Positions 35,950 to 46,233 of a DNA stretch of 64,000 nt are shown piece after piece. Source of the DNA: UBA4416 sp036676295 (lineage in GTDB: Bacteria > Bacteroidota > Bacteroidia > B-17B0 > Aurantibacillaceae). The stretch covers positions 620,001 to 684,000 of the forward strand of contig JAKFDE010000016.1 in assembly GCA_036676295.1 (NCBI GenBank), read 5' to 3'. Made by a program: the position numbers and the translations under genes. The notes beneath the pieces were generated by a model. The model was not told where the DNA came from, searched no databases, and saw only the letters and a list, made by a program, of their open reading frames with translations. The first letter of the stretch is position 1. Each line of letters starts with the position of its first letter.

Positions 35950-36782
35950 AATAATCTATTAAGTAAAGAGTAATTAAAATGTTGAGGCATGCCCTGAACT
36001 TCAGTCCAGTTAAGCGATTTATGCCCTTTAACCAAACGAATATTCTTAATGTATTTCTTAAGAGAAGTCAGTAAAGCTGAATTACTATCAATGTTTCCGG
36101 AAACTGATATAGTTACAGATGATGGATTCAACTGATATTGCTCCAAAATAAACAGCACATAATACAGCACATCTTCCTGTGTTTTAATAGCAAATTGATT
36201 TGCTAATATTAGTTTATGGTCTTGCTTTAAAACAACTTCAATATAATTGGAGTGTATAGACAGTAATAAAGTTTCTTTAATGAACTCTTCTCCACTCAAC
36301 ATCAATTTTGATAAAACCGATAAAGAATGTTTTAATTGATGATTTGGAAATAATTGATCCAACGTAGATTTCAAGTGTTCGTCAATCGCATACACTAATT
36401 TGATTTCAGCATTAATATCATCCGTTAAGATCACTTTATTTTCAATACGCCCTACGTTAAATTCTAACATAGAACGTGAGCTTTCCACATCATAAAAAAC
36501 AGTTGGACACATGGTAAATTGCTTATCAAAATAATTGATCAGCACATGAGTGTATTGTTTTTTTGAAAACTGAAAATGTTTGATAGCACCAATTATGTGT
36601 TCGCTTAAGCTTTGTGAAATAGTGTTTTCAATAGGATAATCAACCACATATGAAGGTGTATTTTGACTGGCATTAAATTCACAAAACTGAATCCTGGAAT
36701 CTGACAATTCAATGATCAAACTATCTGCATTATCAGATAATTTACCGAATGAATTTGTATTTAAATTGATATCCGCAGACAT
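35940..36782 (-). CDS. DUF3822 family protein
   Basis: The 280-residue soluble protein, recognised by its place before rsmD and its actin-like beta-strand/helix layout (DSLIIELSDSRIQFCEF at the start, SLSVLSKLML mid, LLSIHSNYIEVVL). DUF3822 is thought to have an ASKHA-like fold, but no activity is known. It overlaps rsmD, so it is co-translated. Confidence 0.75.
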   Translation of the reverse strand: MSADINLNTNSFGKLSDNADSLIIELSDSRIQFCEFNASQNTPSYVVDYPIENTISQSLSEHIIGAIKHFQFSKKQYTHVLINYFDKQFTMCPTVFYDVESSRSMLEFNVGRIENKVILTDDINAEIKLVYAIDEHLKSTLDQLFPNHQLKHSLSVLSKLMLSGEEFIKETLLLSIHSNYIEVVLKQDHKLILANQFAIKTQEDVLYYVLFILEQYQLNPSSVTISVSGNIDSNSALLTSLKKYIKNIRLVKGHKSLNWTEVQGMPQHFNYSLLNRLFCE

Positions 36783-36822
36783 GGGTTTTACAAAACTAAA
36801 CTAATAATGTGAGTAGAAAAAA

Positions 36823-37575
36823 TTATTTGCTCTTGGGATTAAACACCTCATCAGGAAAAGCAGTAACTGTTTTTATATTATAGTACTCCTCAACCTGCTC
36901 TACTTTACCATTGCTTTTAAAAGTCACTTTGGTTTCTACATAGCCTTTACAATGTTTTTGATAGGCGTCAAAGGTCATATCCATCGTGCGGCTTTCGTCC
37001 CATTTTTCAATGATCCTCACTACTCTATTCTGTTTTTTACTAACCCAAATTTGGTTTGATAAGGTGTCGCCCGACAAGGCACCAATAACTTCTACTTCTT
37101 CTTTACGCCATTTCTGAGTAGACACAATTCTAGTACTATAGTGTTCTTTTTCTAAGCGAACAATAACCTCATTAAAATCTCTATAATACATCCCTCCTAA
37201 CAGCAACAATAAAGTATTAGAGTTGTAACTGCTTTTCTTGAATTGAAAATTACGGTAATTGTAAGAGCTGTCATTTTTAAACACTACAAAATTTCCCTGA
37301 GCGCTATCCCCAAAATTTATTCTGAATTTATCCGGAAACTCAATCGCTTCATGCCATTCAGATTGTCCAATAACGCTATCATTTCTATAATGGGTATTTT
37401 TTTGCGAAAAAGTGTAGGCTTTACAAGGACCTTGTTTGTATTTTTTATATAATCGGCTTAATACATCTACCCCGGTTTTAGGAATATCATTCCCAACATC
37501 AAAACGAACACCAATAACCTGAGCGTTTAGTACTCCGGCACTTAAAAACAAAATGATCAATTGTAAAAATTTCAT
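36823..37575 (-). CDS. Exported LolA-like beta protein, unassigned
   Basis: The 250-residue product has a signal peptide (about 1-18, LNAQ cut) and a body of alternating strands with the outer-membrane-lipoprotein-sorting flavour (FPDKFRINFGDSAQGN, QIWVSKKQNRVVRIIEKWDESRTMDMTFDAY). I do not place it in a named family with certainty. It sits 4 bases after the SpoU gene and 40 bases before DUF3822, so it is part of the same minus-strand run. A periplasmic lipid-binding or chaperone role is only a guess. Confidence 0.6.
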   Translation of the reverse strand: MKFLQLIILFLSAGVLNAQVIGVRFDVGNDIPKTGVDVLSRLYKKYKQGPCKAYTFSQKNTHYRNDSVIGQSEWHEAIEFPDKFRINFGDSAQGNFVVFKNDSSYNYRNFQFKKSSYNSNTLLLLLGGMYYRDFNEVIVRLEKEHYSTRIVSTQKWRKEEVEVIGALSGDTLSNQIWVSKKQNRVVRIIEKWDESRTMDMTFDAYQKHCKGYVETKVTFKSNGKVEQVEEYYNIKTVTAFPDEVFNPKSK

Positions 37576-37579
37576 CGTA

Positions 37580-38341
37580 TTAATAGTTTAATTGTCTGAA
37601 AAATTCCCCACAGATAATGGCACAGGCATTGGCAGCATTTAACGATTCGCTACCATTATTTGTAGCTGCCGGTATGGTAATAGCATTGGTAATTTGTTTC
37701 TGCACTTCAGGTGTTATGCCATTAGCTTCGTTACCAATCACAATAATGCCTTTTTGTAAACGAGTGGTGTAAATGTTTTCGCCTTCCAGTAGAGCACCGT
37801 AAATAGGCACATTTTTAGCATGCTTCAATACATTTTCAAAGCTCATGTAAATCACATTTACCCTTAAAACCGCTCCCATACTAGCTTGCAAAGTTTTAGG
37901 ATTATACACTTCCGTAGTGTTTTCAGAACAAATCACCTGCTTGATACCAAACCAGTCGGCAATTCTGATCATGGTTCCCAAATTTCCGGGATCCCGGATG
38001 TCATCCAAATACAGCGTTAATCCTTGTTGTAATGAATCGGAATTTAATTCGTGGTCTTTAGCGACTACTATGGCTAATGCCTGATTAGGTGTGGTTTGTA
38101 GGCTAATTTTCTTCAGATCTTCTGCACTGATTTCCGTACAGTTAACCACTTTACCTTTCAATAAATCGATGTGGTTATCAATATAGTCCTGCGTGGCAAA
38201 CAGCTCTTTAACTGTATAAGAGCCATCCAGAATAAACTCAGTCACCAGCTTAATACCTTCGATGATAAAAAGCCCCTCCTGCTCCCTGTTTTTTTTGGTG
38301 TGCAGGGATTGAATATATTTAATCTGGTTTTTACTAATCAT
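37580..38341 (-). CDS. SpoU/TrmH-family RNA 2'-O-methyltransferase
   Basis: The 253-residue SPOUT knot enzyme has an N-terminal substrate-binding domain and the three family motifs: LDDIRDPGNLGTMIRIADWFG, IVIGNEANGI and ITIPAATNNGSESLNAANA. It transfers methyl to a ribose 2'-hydroxyl in tRNA or rRNA; the exact target is not evident (RlmB or TrmH-like). It is divergent from the barrel gene at 38385. Confidence 0.88.
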   Translation of the reverse strand: MISKNQIKYIQSLHTKKNREQEGLFIIEGIKLVTEFILDGSYTVKELFATQDYIDNHIDLLKGKVVNCTEISAEDLKKISLQTTPNQALAIVVAKDHELNSDSLQQGLTLYLDDIRDPGNLGTMIRIADWFGIKQVICSENTTEVYNPKTLQASMGAVLRVNVIYMSFENVLKHAKNVPIYGALLEGENIYTTRLQKGIIVIGNEANGITPEVQKQITNAITIPAATNNGSESLNAANACAIICGEFFRQLNY

Positions 38342-38384
38342 TTTTTAAAGCTAAATTAGTAGGCTATAAATGTAATTAAACCAT

Positions 38385-40922
38385 TTGAGCTTTAAGCTTA
38401 ATATTAGAAGTATTTTAAACCATTTACACTTTTTTCAAATAAGGTGTTTAGGCATAGCATTGCTTTTATTCTTAGTTACTTCCTGTAATGTAAATAAACA
38501 TTTAAAGGATAATGAATACCTGGTTGAAAGAAACACCATTAAGGAAAATGGCACCAACGTTGATAATTCAGAACTGGAAGCCTTTATCCGACAAAAACCA
38601 AATCGTAAAATTTTAAAACTGGTACGTTTCAATTTGTGGCTGTATAACCAGATCGATCAGGAAAAAATGCTCAGAAAAAAAGAAAAGAGAAATTTAAAGT
38701 ACGATCGCATCAATGAAAAACGTTTAGCCAAGCGAGCTGCAAAAAACAAAAAACGAGTAGCGAAAGGAAAGTCACCAAAACAAGCCAAACTCAAAAATAA
38801 AGAAAAATCAACCTTCAGAGAAAGCTTATTGGAAGCCGGAGAACCTCCGGTAATCTTAGATACTATCCTAAGCCGCATTACCGTCAATCAAATGCAACGC
38901 TTTATTGCTACCCGCGGTTATTTCAATTCAACAGTGAGAGATAGCATTGTTGTTGACAAAAAAAACAAACGCGCCAAAACATTTTATTTTATTTCAAAAT
39001 CAAATCCTTACTACATCAGAAGTATTAATTATAAAATAGAAGACCCTTTAATAGAATATTTTATTTATAACGATACCATCTCTTCTTTAGTTAAACATAA
39101 CAGTATTTATAACGAAGATGTTTTAAAAAAAGAACAGCAACGCATTTCTAATAACCAACTCAACAACGGATACTTTTATTTTGCTCCCGAATATGTTTAT
39201 TTTTTGGCCGACACCAACCTCGCAGGCGAAAATATTAACCTCACTATTGGTATTAAAAAATTCTCAGAAGCTTATAGCGAAAGTAATGATTCGTTGGTTT
39301 ACAAAGCTCATCCAAGGTTTTATATCGAAAACGTATATGTGATCACAGAAAACATTAAAGACTTTAGAGGAAAAGCAAATGATGTGTACATGAAAGACAC
39401 GATACAATATAATAACCTTAAACTATTGTACAATCAGCCACTCGCCCTACACAAAAAAGATCTGGCGCGAAACATCTCTGTCGGACCGGGGCAATTATAT
39501 CAACAAGATATTGCCGAAGCAACGTTTAAAGATCTGAGTGCTCTGCGCGTATTCAAAAGTGTGTATTTACAATACATCAAAAACCCATATTTTACAGATA
39601 GATTAGATTGTTATATTGTTTGCCAACCGTTGGTCAAACAATCAATAACCATTGAACAAGAGGGCACAAACACTTCGGGGAACTTAGGGATCGCAGGAAG
39701 TATTGTGTTTCAAAATAAGAACACTTTTAAAGGGGCAGAATTATTAGAACTAAAATTAAAAGGTTCTGTAACGTCTCAAAAACCTGTACAATCATCCGAA
39801 TCTTCATCTAACATCAACTCTGTTCAAAGCACCTTTAATACTGTGCAATTTGGGCCGGAATTAAATCTTTATTTCCCCAAAGCTTTATTTCCTTTTACTT
39901 TATTTTACTATAAAAAAGATGTGAACGAAAAGCGTTATTTCTCTCAACCAAAAACTATTTTAAATCTTTCATTAAATTATCAATCCAATCAACAATACTT
40001 CCGAAATATTTCTAATATCTCTTATGGTTTTAAATTCAGTAATTACAAAGGGTTGTTTACTTACGATGTTATTCCTTTAGAAGCTTATGTTGTAAAAGCA
40101 AAACTATTTGGTTCATTTAAAGAAGATCTCATTGCTTTAAATGATTATTTTTTATTGAATTCTTTTCAGGACCATTTAACCACACTCTCTAAGATAGCGG
40201 CTACCTATAACAATCAACCGCTGGGAAAACGTAACCTGATGTATTTAAAAATGAGCGTTAGTTCATCGGGTAATATTTTGAGAGGATTTTTTAATGCCAC
40301 TAGTGACGCCAAAGATAGCTTAGGTCGCTATCAAATTTTAAACATTCCTTTTTCTCAATTTGTGAAACTGGATGTTGATTATCGTTTTTATTTTAAAGTC
40401 AGAAAATTAAATAAAGTCGTTTTCCGCTTCGCCGGTGGCATTGGCAAAGCTTTGGAAAATTTATCCGTATTACCTTATGAGCAAAGTTTTTTCAGTGGTG
40501 GACCCAACGGCATCAGAGCCTGGAGAGCCAGAACACTGGGTCCGGGAAGTTACGAAGCCTCTGAATCAAATGCGCGTTACGATAAGATCGGGGATATCCA
40601 ATTAGAAAGCAATATCGAATACCGTTTTCACATCATTAAATCCATTTACGGCGCCTGGTTCGCTGATGCCGGAAATATCTGGTTACTAAAAGGAGATCCA
40701 AGCAAACCTAACGGAAAATTTGAAACAGATAAGTTTTATAAAGAAATTGCCTTAGGCAGTGGCTTTGGTATACGTTATGATTTTAGTTTTTTTGTATTGA
40801 GACTCGATATGGCTGTTAAAATTCACGACCCACAATACAAAGAAGGTAACCGCTGGACCTTTGACAAACAACCTATCCGAAAAATGAGTATTTTAAATTT
40901 CGGTATTGGCTATCCTTTCTAG
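38385..40922 (+). CDS. BamA/TamA-family outer-membrane assembly protein
   Basis: The 845-residue protein has a signal with a possible lipobox (VTSC at about 35), a Lys/Arg-rich segment (about 85-150), POTRA-like domains (about 150-420), and a 16-strand-type barrel ending LNFGIGYPF with the terminal aromatic residue. The conserved barrel motif FFSGGPNGIRAWRARTLGPG is present. Such proteins fold and insert outer-membrane proteins or translocate substrates. The start is TTG at 38385; no ATG is available before the signal. The internal basic segment is unusual and Bacteroidota-specific in my reading. Confidence 0.85.
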   Translation: MSFKLNIRSILNHLHFFQIRCLGIALLLFLVTSCNVNKHLKDNEYLVERNTIKENGTNVDNSELEAFIRQKPNRKILKLVRFNLWLYNQIDQEKMLRKKEKRNLKYDRINEKRLAKRAAKNKKRVAKGKSPKQAKLKNKEKSTFRESLLEAGEPPVILDTILSRITVNQMQRFIATRGYFNSTVRDSIVVDKKNKRAKTFYFISKSNPYYIRSINYKIEDPLIEYFIYNDTISSLVKHNSIYNEDVLKKEQQRISNNQLNNGYFYFAPEYVYFLADTNLAGENINLTIGIKKFSEAYSESNDSLVYKAHPRFYIENVYVITENIKDFRGKANDVYMKDTIQYNNLKLLYNQPLALHKKDLARNISVGPGQLYQQDIAEATFKDLSALRVFKSVYLQYIKNPYFTDRLDCYIVCQPLVKQSITIEQEGTNTSGNLGIAGSIVFQNKNTFKGAELLELKLKGSVTSQKPVQSSESSSNINSVQSTFNTVQFGPELNLYFPKALFPFTLFYYKKDVNEKRYFSQPKTILNLSLNYQSNQQYFRNISNISYGFKFSNYKGLFTYDVIPLEAYVVKAKLFGSFKEDLIALNDYFLLNSFQDHLTTLSKIAATYNNQPLGKRNLMYLKMSVSSSGNILRGFFNATSDAKDSLGRYQILNIPFSQFVKLDVDYRFYFKVRKLNKVVFRFAGGIGKALENLSVLPYEQSFFSGGPNGIRAWRARTLGPGSYEASESNARYDKIGDIQLESNIEYRFHIIKSIYGAWFADAGNIWLLKGDPSKPNGKFETDKFYKEIALGSGFGIRYDFSFFVLRLDMAVKIHDPQYKEGNRWTFDKQPIRKMSILNFGIGYPF

Positions 40923-40977
40923 TTAATTAACGTATAGTTTAGGTCACTGCTTTCATCTCCGGCAGTCTTTTTTTTCT

Positions 40978-40985
40978 TATCTTTG
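40978..40985 (+). promoter_or_regulatory. -7 promoter element TATCTTTG of prfC
   Basis: TATCTTTG, identical to the gltX element, followed by GCGCCC and 18 bases to the ATG at 41004. The preceding T-run (40968-40975) marks the end of the barrel gene's spacer. Confidence 0.5.
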
Positions 40986-41003
40986 CGCCCTTATTACTTA
41001 AAA

Positions 41004-42587
41004 ATGAGCTTTTTAGAAGAATTACATAAACGCAAAACATTTGCCATCATTGCCCATCCAGATGCAGGTAAAACAACCCTTACCGAAAAATTACTATTAT
41101 TCGGAGGGGCAATTCAAACGGCCGGTGCAGTAAAATCAAACAAGATCAAAAAATCAACGACTTCCGATTTCATGGAAATTGAGAAACAACGTGGTATCTC
41201 GGTTTCTACTTCCGTGATGGCTTTTGATTACCGCGATTTTAAAGTGAATATTTTAGATACTCCCGGTCACGAAGATTTTGCTGAAGACACTTACCGTACT
41301 TTATCTGCCGTGGATAGTGTAATTATGGTGATTGACTGTGTGAAAGGAGTAGAACCACAAACACGTAAATTATTGGAAGTGTGTCGTATGCGTAACACTC
41401 CGGTAATTGTATTTGTGAATAAAATGGATCGCGAGGGACAAAATCCTTTTGATCTGTTAGATGAAATTGAAAAAGAATTAAAAATAAAAGTTCGTCCGTT
41501 GACCTGGCCTATTGGCATTGGTAAATCATTTAAAGGCGTTTACAATTTATACGAAAAAAAATTATCGCTTTTTCAAGGCGATAGTAAAACTACCGTTGAA
41601 GAAAACATTGTATTAAATGATCTGAACAATGGCGAAATAGAAAAATACATTAGCCAGGATTTTGCTGATCAATTACGTCATGATGTTGAATTATTGGATG
41701 GTGTATATGATGAATTTGATAAACAAAAATATTTAAAAGCAGAATTAAGTCCTGTGTTTTTTGGTAGTGCCGTAAACAATTTTGGTATCAAAGAATTATT
41801 GGATTGTTTTGTAGAGATTGCACCAACACCACAAGGAAGAGATACAGATACTGCCGGCCACATTGAACCAGAAGCATCAAAATTCAGTGGATTCATTTTT
41901 AAGATCCATGCCAATTTAGATCCTAAACACCGCGATCGTATTGCCTTTTTACGTATCGTATCCGGTAAATTTGAACGTAATAAATATTACTACAATGTGC
42001 GTGAGAAAAAAGACATGCGCTTTAGTAACCCAACAGCCTTTATGGCGCAGCAAAAATCTGTGATCGACGAATCTTACCCTGGTGATGTCATTGGCTTATA
42101 CGATGCAGGAAATTTTAAAATTGGCGATACTTTAACTGAAGGTGTAAAATTTAATTTTAAAGGCATTCCAAGTTTTTCTCCGGAATTATTTAAATACGTT
42201 ACGAACCTCGATCCAATGAAAACTAAGCAATTACAAAAAGGCTTGGAACAATTAACTGACGAAGGTGTAGCGCAATTATTTACTAAAAAAACAGATGGCC
42301 GTAAAGTTGTTGGTACTGTGGGAGCTTTACAATTTGAGGTAATTCAGCATCGTTTAAAATCGGAGTACAATGCCTCTTGTGGTTACGATTCCATTAACTT
42401 ATACAAAGCCTTATGGATCGAGTGTAATGACAAGAAAAAACTGGATGAATTTTTAATTGATAAAGCCAATCACATTGCTTATGATAAAGAAGACCGTTTG
42501 GTGTTTTTAGCAGAATCTGCCTGGTTATTGGAAATGGCACAAACTAAATTCCCTGAAATTAAGTTTCATTTAAAAAGTGAGTTTTAA
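41004..42587 (+). CDS. prfC: Peptide chain release factor 3
   Basis: RF3 is the GTPase that recycles RF1/RF2 from the ribosome. The P-loop AHPDAGKTT lies at 17-25, switch II DTPGHEDF follows, and the NKMD G4 motif is present. The 527-residue length fits RF3 and the C-terminal domains are complete. The ATG at 41004 (MSFLEELHKRKTFAII) is the start; the ORF opens 21 bases earlier at a TTG inside the promoter. The small hexapeptide gene follows 18 bases on. Confidence 0.93.
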   Translation: MSFLEELHKRKTFAIIAHPDAGKTTLTEKLLLFGGAIQTAGAVKSNKIKKSTTSDFMEIEKQRGISVSTSVMAFDYRDFKVNILDTPGHEDFAEDTYRTLSAVDSVIMVIDCVKGVEPQTRKLLEVCRMRNTPVIVFVNKMDREGQNPFDLLDEIEKELKIKVRPLTWPIGIGKSFKGVYNLYEKKLSLFQGDSKTTVEENIVLNDLNNGEIEKYISQDFADQLRHDVELLDGVYDEFDKQKYLKAELSPVFFGSAVNNFGIKELLDCFVEIAPTPQGRDTDTAGHIEPEASKFSGFIFKIHANLDPKHRDRIAFLRIVSGKFERNKYYYNVREKKDMRFSNPTAFMAQQKSVIDESYPGDVIGLYDAGNFKIGDTLTEGVKFNFKGIPSFSPELFKYVTNLDPMKTKQLQKGLEQLTDEGVAQLFTKKTDGRKVVGTVGALQFEVIQHRLKSEYNASCGYDSINLYKALWIECNDKKKLDEFLIDKANHIAYDKEDRLVFLAESAWLLEMAQTKFPEIKFHLKSEF

Positions 42588-42605
42588 TTTTTATAAATAA
42601 AAACA

Positions 42606-43217
42606 ATGGCAAACATTTTTGAATTCAACGGCTACAAACCTGTTATTGATAGATCATCTTTCATTCACCCAAACGCTACCGTAACCGGTAATGTGATCAT
42701 TGGTAAGAATGTATATGTTGGTCCAGGCGCTGCCATTCGTGGCGATTGGGGACAAATCATTATTGAAGATGGTTGTAATGTTCAGGAAAACTGTACTATT
42801 CATATGTTTCCGGGCACCACTGTTTTATTAAAAGAAGCGGCTCACATAGGCCATGGTGCAATTATACACGGTGGCACCATTGGTAAAAATGTTTTAGTTG
42901 GGATGAATGCCGTAGTGATGGATAATTGTGTGATTGGCGATAATTGTATTGTAGGCGCTTTATGTTTTGTGCCGGCTGATACAATTATAGAGGATAGAAA
43001 AGTAGTAGTTGGTAATCCTGCTAAAGTGGTGAAGGATGTAAGCGATGAAATGATTGCCTGGAAAACAAAAGGCACCGAGCTATACCAACAATTACCTGCA
43101 GATTGTTACGCCACTTTAAAACCTTGTGAACCTCTCAGAAGAGTTCCTGCCTATAGACCCGTTCAGCAGGATATTTATAAAACCTGGAATGAGCAGAAAG
43201 AAAAGAAATCAAAATAA
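42606..43217 (+). CDS. Gamma-carbonic-anhydrase-like hexapeptide protein (PaaY/CaiE-type)
   Basis: The 203-residue left-handed beta-helix protein has I/V-rich hexapeptide repeats from residue 17 to 150 and metal-binding His residues at ENCTIHMF, HIGHGAIIHGG. The extended C-terminus (KTKGTELYQQLPADCYATLKPCEPL) matches PaaY/CaiE-type proteins, some of which are thioesterases or zinc-dependent carbonic anhydrases. Function here is open. It is probably co-transcribed with prfC and ends at a bidirectional terminator. Confidence 0.85.
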   Translation: MANIFEFNGYKPVIDRSSFIHPNATVTGNVIIGKNVYVGPGAAIRGDWGQIIIEDGCNVQENCTIHMFPGTTVLLKEAAHIGHGAIIHGGTIGKNVLVGMNAVVMDNCVIGDNCIVGALCFVPADTIIEDRKVVVGNPAKVVKDVSDEMIAWKTKGTELYQQLPADCYATLKPCEPLRRVPAYRPVQQDIYKTWNEQKEKKSK

Positions 43218-43231
43218 TTTTTTACATAAAA

Positions 43232-43261
43232 CAAAAACCCCGAATCGCTTCAGGGTTTTTG
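43232..43261. terminator. Bidirectional terminator between hexapeptide gene and carB
   Basis: CAAAAACCC (43232-43240) and GGGTTTTTG (43253-43261) form a perfect stem with a 12-base loop; A/T tracts on both sides allow termination in both directions of these convergent genes. Confidence 0.85.
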
Positions 43262-43265
43262 TTTT

Positions 43266-46076
43266 TTATTTACTTAAGTATAAATTTCGTTCGCTGTAAA
43301 TATTTTGAAAGTACTCGTCCTGTAAACTATCAATAAAGTAAATAGCTTCACCGGTTGATTTCATCTCTGGACCTAATTCTTTTTGGATCTCAGGAAATTT
43401 CTCATAACTAAATACAGGAATTTTAATCGCATATCCTTTTTTCTTAGGCTGGAAATTAAAGTCTTTTACTTTGGCTCCTAACATTACTTTAGTAGCGTAG
43501 TTCACATAAGGTTCATCGTATGCTTTTGCTATAAACGGCACCGTACGCGATGCGCGAGGATTTGCTTCAATGATATAAACAATACCATCTTTCACAGCAA
43601 ATTGAATATTGATCAACCCTACTGTTTTTAATGCTACCGCAATCGTTCTGGTATGCTCTTCAATTTGTCTGATCACATCAGGCGTTAAATCAAACGGAGG
43701 CAATACGGCATAACTATCGCCACTATGAATACCGGCTGGCTCAATGTGTTCCATGATCCCAACAATGTATACGTCCTTACCATCACAAATCGCATCCGCC
43801 TCTGCCTCAATGGCGTTTTGCAAGAAATGATCTAACAACACTTTATTATCCGGTAAGTCATTTAATAATTTCACAACGTGTTGCTCTAACTCTTCTTCGT
43901 TGATCACGATCTTCATGCTTTGCCCACCCAATACATAGCTCGGACGAACCAATAACGGAAAACCTAATTCTTTAGATAAAGTGATCGCCTCTTCAGCATC
44001 TTCAATCACTCCGAATTTTGGATAAGGAATATTATTCTCTTTTAATAAATTCGAAAAGCTTCCTCTGTCTTCTGCTAAATCTAACGATTTGAAATCGGTT
44101 CCGATAATTTTGATACCGTAACGCTCTAATTTCTCCGCTAACTTCAAGGCTGTTTGTCCACCTAACTGCACAATAACGCCTTCCGGTTTTTCGTGCAAGA
44201 TGATATCGTAAATATGCTCCCAAAAAACAGGCTCAAAATATAATTTATCAGCCGTACTAAAATCCGTACTAACGGTCTCAGGGTTACAGTTGATCATAAT
44301 GGTTTCGTAACCCATTTCTTTAGCAGCCAATACACCATGCACACAACTGTAATCAAACTCAATCCCTTGCCCAATACGGTTTGGTCCGCTACCTAAGATC
44401 ACAACTTTCTTTTTATCCGTACGAATACTTTCGTTCTCATCTTCAAAAGTAGAATAGTAATAAGGTGTTTTAGCTTCGAACTCGGCCGCACATGTATCTA
44501 CTAATTTAAATACACGGTTGATGTTAAATTCTTTTCGTTTATTGTATACTTCACTTTCTAAACAACGTAACAAATGTGCCACTTGTCTGTCGGCATAACC
44601 CATTTGTTTTGCTTCGTATAATAAATCTTTAGAAATTGTATCTAAACGAAATTTGCTTACTTCATTTTCCAGGGCGATCATTTGTTCGATTTGCTCTAAA
44701 AACCACATATCAATACGCGTTAGCTTTTGAATGGTTTTGATAGAGATTCCCAATTTCATGGCATCATAGATCATAAACAAACGGTTCCAGCTTGGGCGCT
44801 CTAATGCGTTTAATAATTCTGCCTGATTCGTAATTTCTTTTCCATCAGCTCCTAAACCATTACGTTTAATTTCTAATGATTGACACGCTTTTTGTAAAGC
44901 CTCCTGGAAGCTACGTCCAATAGCCATTACCTCGCCTACTGATTTCATTTGGAAACCTAGTTCGCGGTTACAACCTTTAAATTTATCAAAGTTCCAACGC
45001 GGAATTTTTACGATCACGTAATCCAACGTCGGTTCAAAATATGCCGAAGTAGAATTAGTGATTTGATTCATTAATTCATCTAAAGAATAACCTATGGCTA
45101 ATTTACTGGCAATACGTGCAATTGGATAACCTGTAGCCTTGCTTGCTAATGCTGATGAACGAGACACACGAGGATTAATTTCAATCGCAATGATCTCTTC
45201 TTTTTCATCATCACTTACTGCAAACTGTACGTTACAACCACCTGCAAAATTTCCAATACTGCGCATCATTTTGATGGCCATGGTTCTCATTTTTTGGTAA
45301 GTGCTGTCGCTTAATGTTTGAGCAGGTGCTACGGTGATACTATCACCGGTATGAACTCCCATTGGATCAAAATTCTCAATAGAGCAAATGATTGCAACGT
45401 TATCTTTTTTATCACGTAATAATTCTAACTCATATTCTTTCCAACCCAATACCGCTTTATCAATTAATACTTCGTGAATTGGCGAAGTTTGTAACCCTCT
45501 ATTTAATAAGTGATCGTAATCTTCTTTATGATACACCACTGAACCACCGCTTCCACCTAAGGTAAAAGACGGGCGAATTACTAATGGGAAACCAAATTCC
45601 TGTGCAATGGATTTACCTTCTAAAAATGATTTCGCAATTTTACTTGGTGCCATATTCACACCAATTTCATTCATGCGCATTCTAAATAGATCTCTGTCTT
45701 CTGTTACTTTGATGGCATCAATATCAACACCGATCATTTTCACACCGTATTTTGCCCAAATACCTAAATCATCGCATTTTAAAGCCAGGTTAAGAGCCGT
45801 TTGACCGCCCATGGTAGGTAATACTGCATCAATTTTACGTTCTTCTAAAATTTTAACAATTGATTTTACCTCTAAAGGCAGCAAATAAATATGATCGGCT
45901 GTTACTTTATCAGTCATAATAGTTGCCGGGTTAGAGTTGATCAAGGTCACCTCAATACCTTCTTCTCTTAAACTTTTAGCTGATTGTGAACCTGAGTAAT
46001 CGAATTCGCAAGCCTGACCAATAACGATGGGGCCAGAACCAATAATTAAAACGGATTTTATGGATGTGTCTTTCAT
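43266..46076 (-). CDS. carB: Carbamoyl-phosphate synthase large subunit (short form)
   Basis: The 936-residue subunit has both ATP-grasp halves: the first with SVLIIGSGPIVIGQACEFDYSGSQ and the second with VVILGSGPNRIGQGIEFDYSC, plus oligomerisation and ATP-binding regions. It assembles carbamoyl phosphate from glutamine-derived ammonia, bicarbonate and ATP for pyrimidines and arginine. The C-terminal MGS-like allosteric domain of E. coli CarB (about 1070 residues) is missing; the end at YSERNLYLSK lies next to a proper terminator, so this looks like a natural short form seen in Bacteroidota and not truncation. No carA is in the window. Confidence 0.93.
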   Translation of the reverse strand: MKDTSIKSVLIIGSGPIVIGQACEFDYSGSQSAKSLREEGIEVTLINSNPATIMTDKVTADHIYLLPLEVKSIVKILEERKIDAVLPTMGGQTALNLALKCDDLGIWAKYGVKMIGVDIDAIKVTEDRDLFRMRMNEIGVNMAPSKIAKSFLEGKSIAQEFGFPLVIRPSFTLGGSGGSVVYHKEDYDHLLNRGLQTSPIHEVLIDKAVLGWKEYELELLRDKKDNVAIICSIENFDPMGVHTGDSITVAPAQTLSDSTYQKMRTMAIKMMRSIGNFAGGCNVQFAVSDDEKEEIIAIEINPRVSRSSALASKATGYPIARIASKLAIGYSLDELMNQITNSTSAYFEPTLDYVIVKIPRWNFDKFKGCNRELGFQMKSVGEVMAIGRSFQEALQKACQSLEIKRNGLGADGKEITNQAELLNALERPSWNRLFMIYDAMKLGISIKTIQKLTRIDMWFLEQIEQMIALENEVSKFRLDTISKDLLYEAKQMGYADRQVAHLLRCLESEVYNKRKEFNINRVFKLVDTCAAEFEAKTPYYYSTFEDENESIRTDKKKVVILGSGPNRIGQGIEFDYSCVHGVLAAKEMGYETIMINCNPETVSTDFSTADKLYFEPVFWEHIYDIILHEKPEGVIVQLGGQTALKLAEKLERYGIKIIGTDFKSLDLAEDRGSFSNLLKENNIPYPKFGVIEDAEEAITLSKELGFPLLVRPSYVLGGQSMKIVINEEELEQHVVKLLNDLPDNKVLLDHFLQNAIEAEADAICDGKDVYIVGIMEHIEPAGIHSGDSYAVLPPFDLTPDVIRQIEEHTRTIAVALKTVGLINIQFAVKDGIVYIIEANPRASRTVPFIAKAYDEPYVNYATKVMLGAKVKDFNFQPKKKGYAIKIPVFSYEKFPEIQKELGPEMKSTGEAIYFIDSLQDEYFQNIYSERNLYLSK

Positions 46077-46221
46077 TTTCTAGTTTGAAGTTTCTAGCTC
46101 GAAGTTTTACAACCTGATTCGGTTACAAAAAAACAAACTTGGTAAAGATAGTGCTTTGTTAGAATTCAGCCATATAAGATTTTAACATTTAATTAATAAA
46201 GCTGTTAATTGGATTAATTTG

Positions 46222-46229
46222 TAAGTTTG
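46222..46229 (+). promoter_or_regulatory. -7 promoter element TAAGTTTG
   Basis: Exact TAnnTTTG directly before the GTG at 46234, leaving only 4 bases; the message would be leaderless if this element is used. It lies in the 154-bp divergent spacer upstream of carB. Confidence 0.35.
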
Positions 46230-46233
46230 ATTG

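Noticed and set aside
43266..46076. carB as a frameshifted or truncated gene
   Set aside because: The stop is followed within a few bases by a clean terminator, and short CarB is the habit of this phylum.
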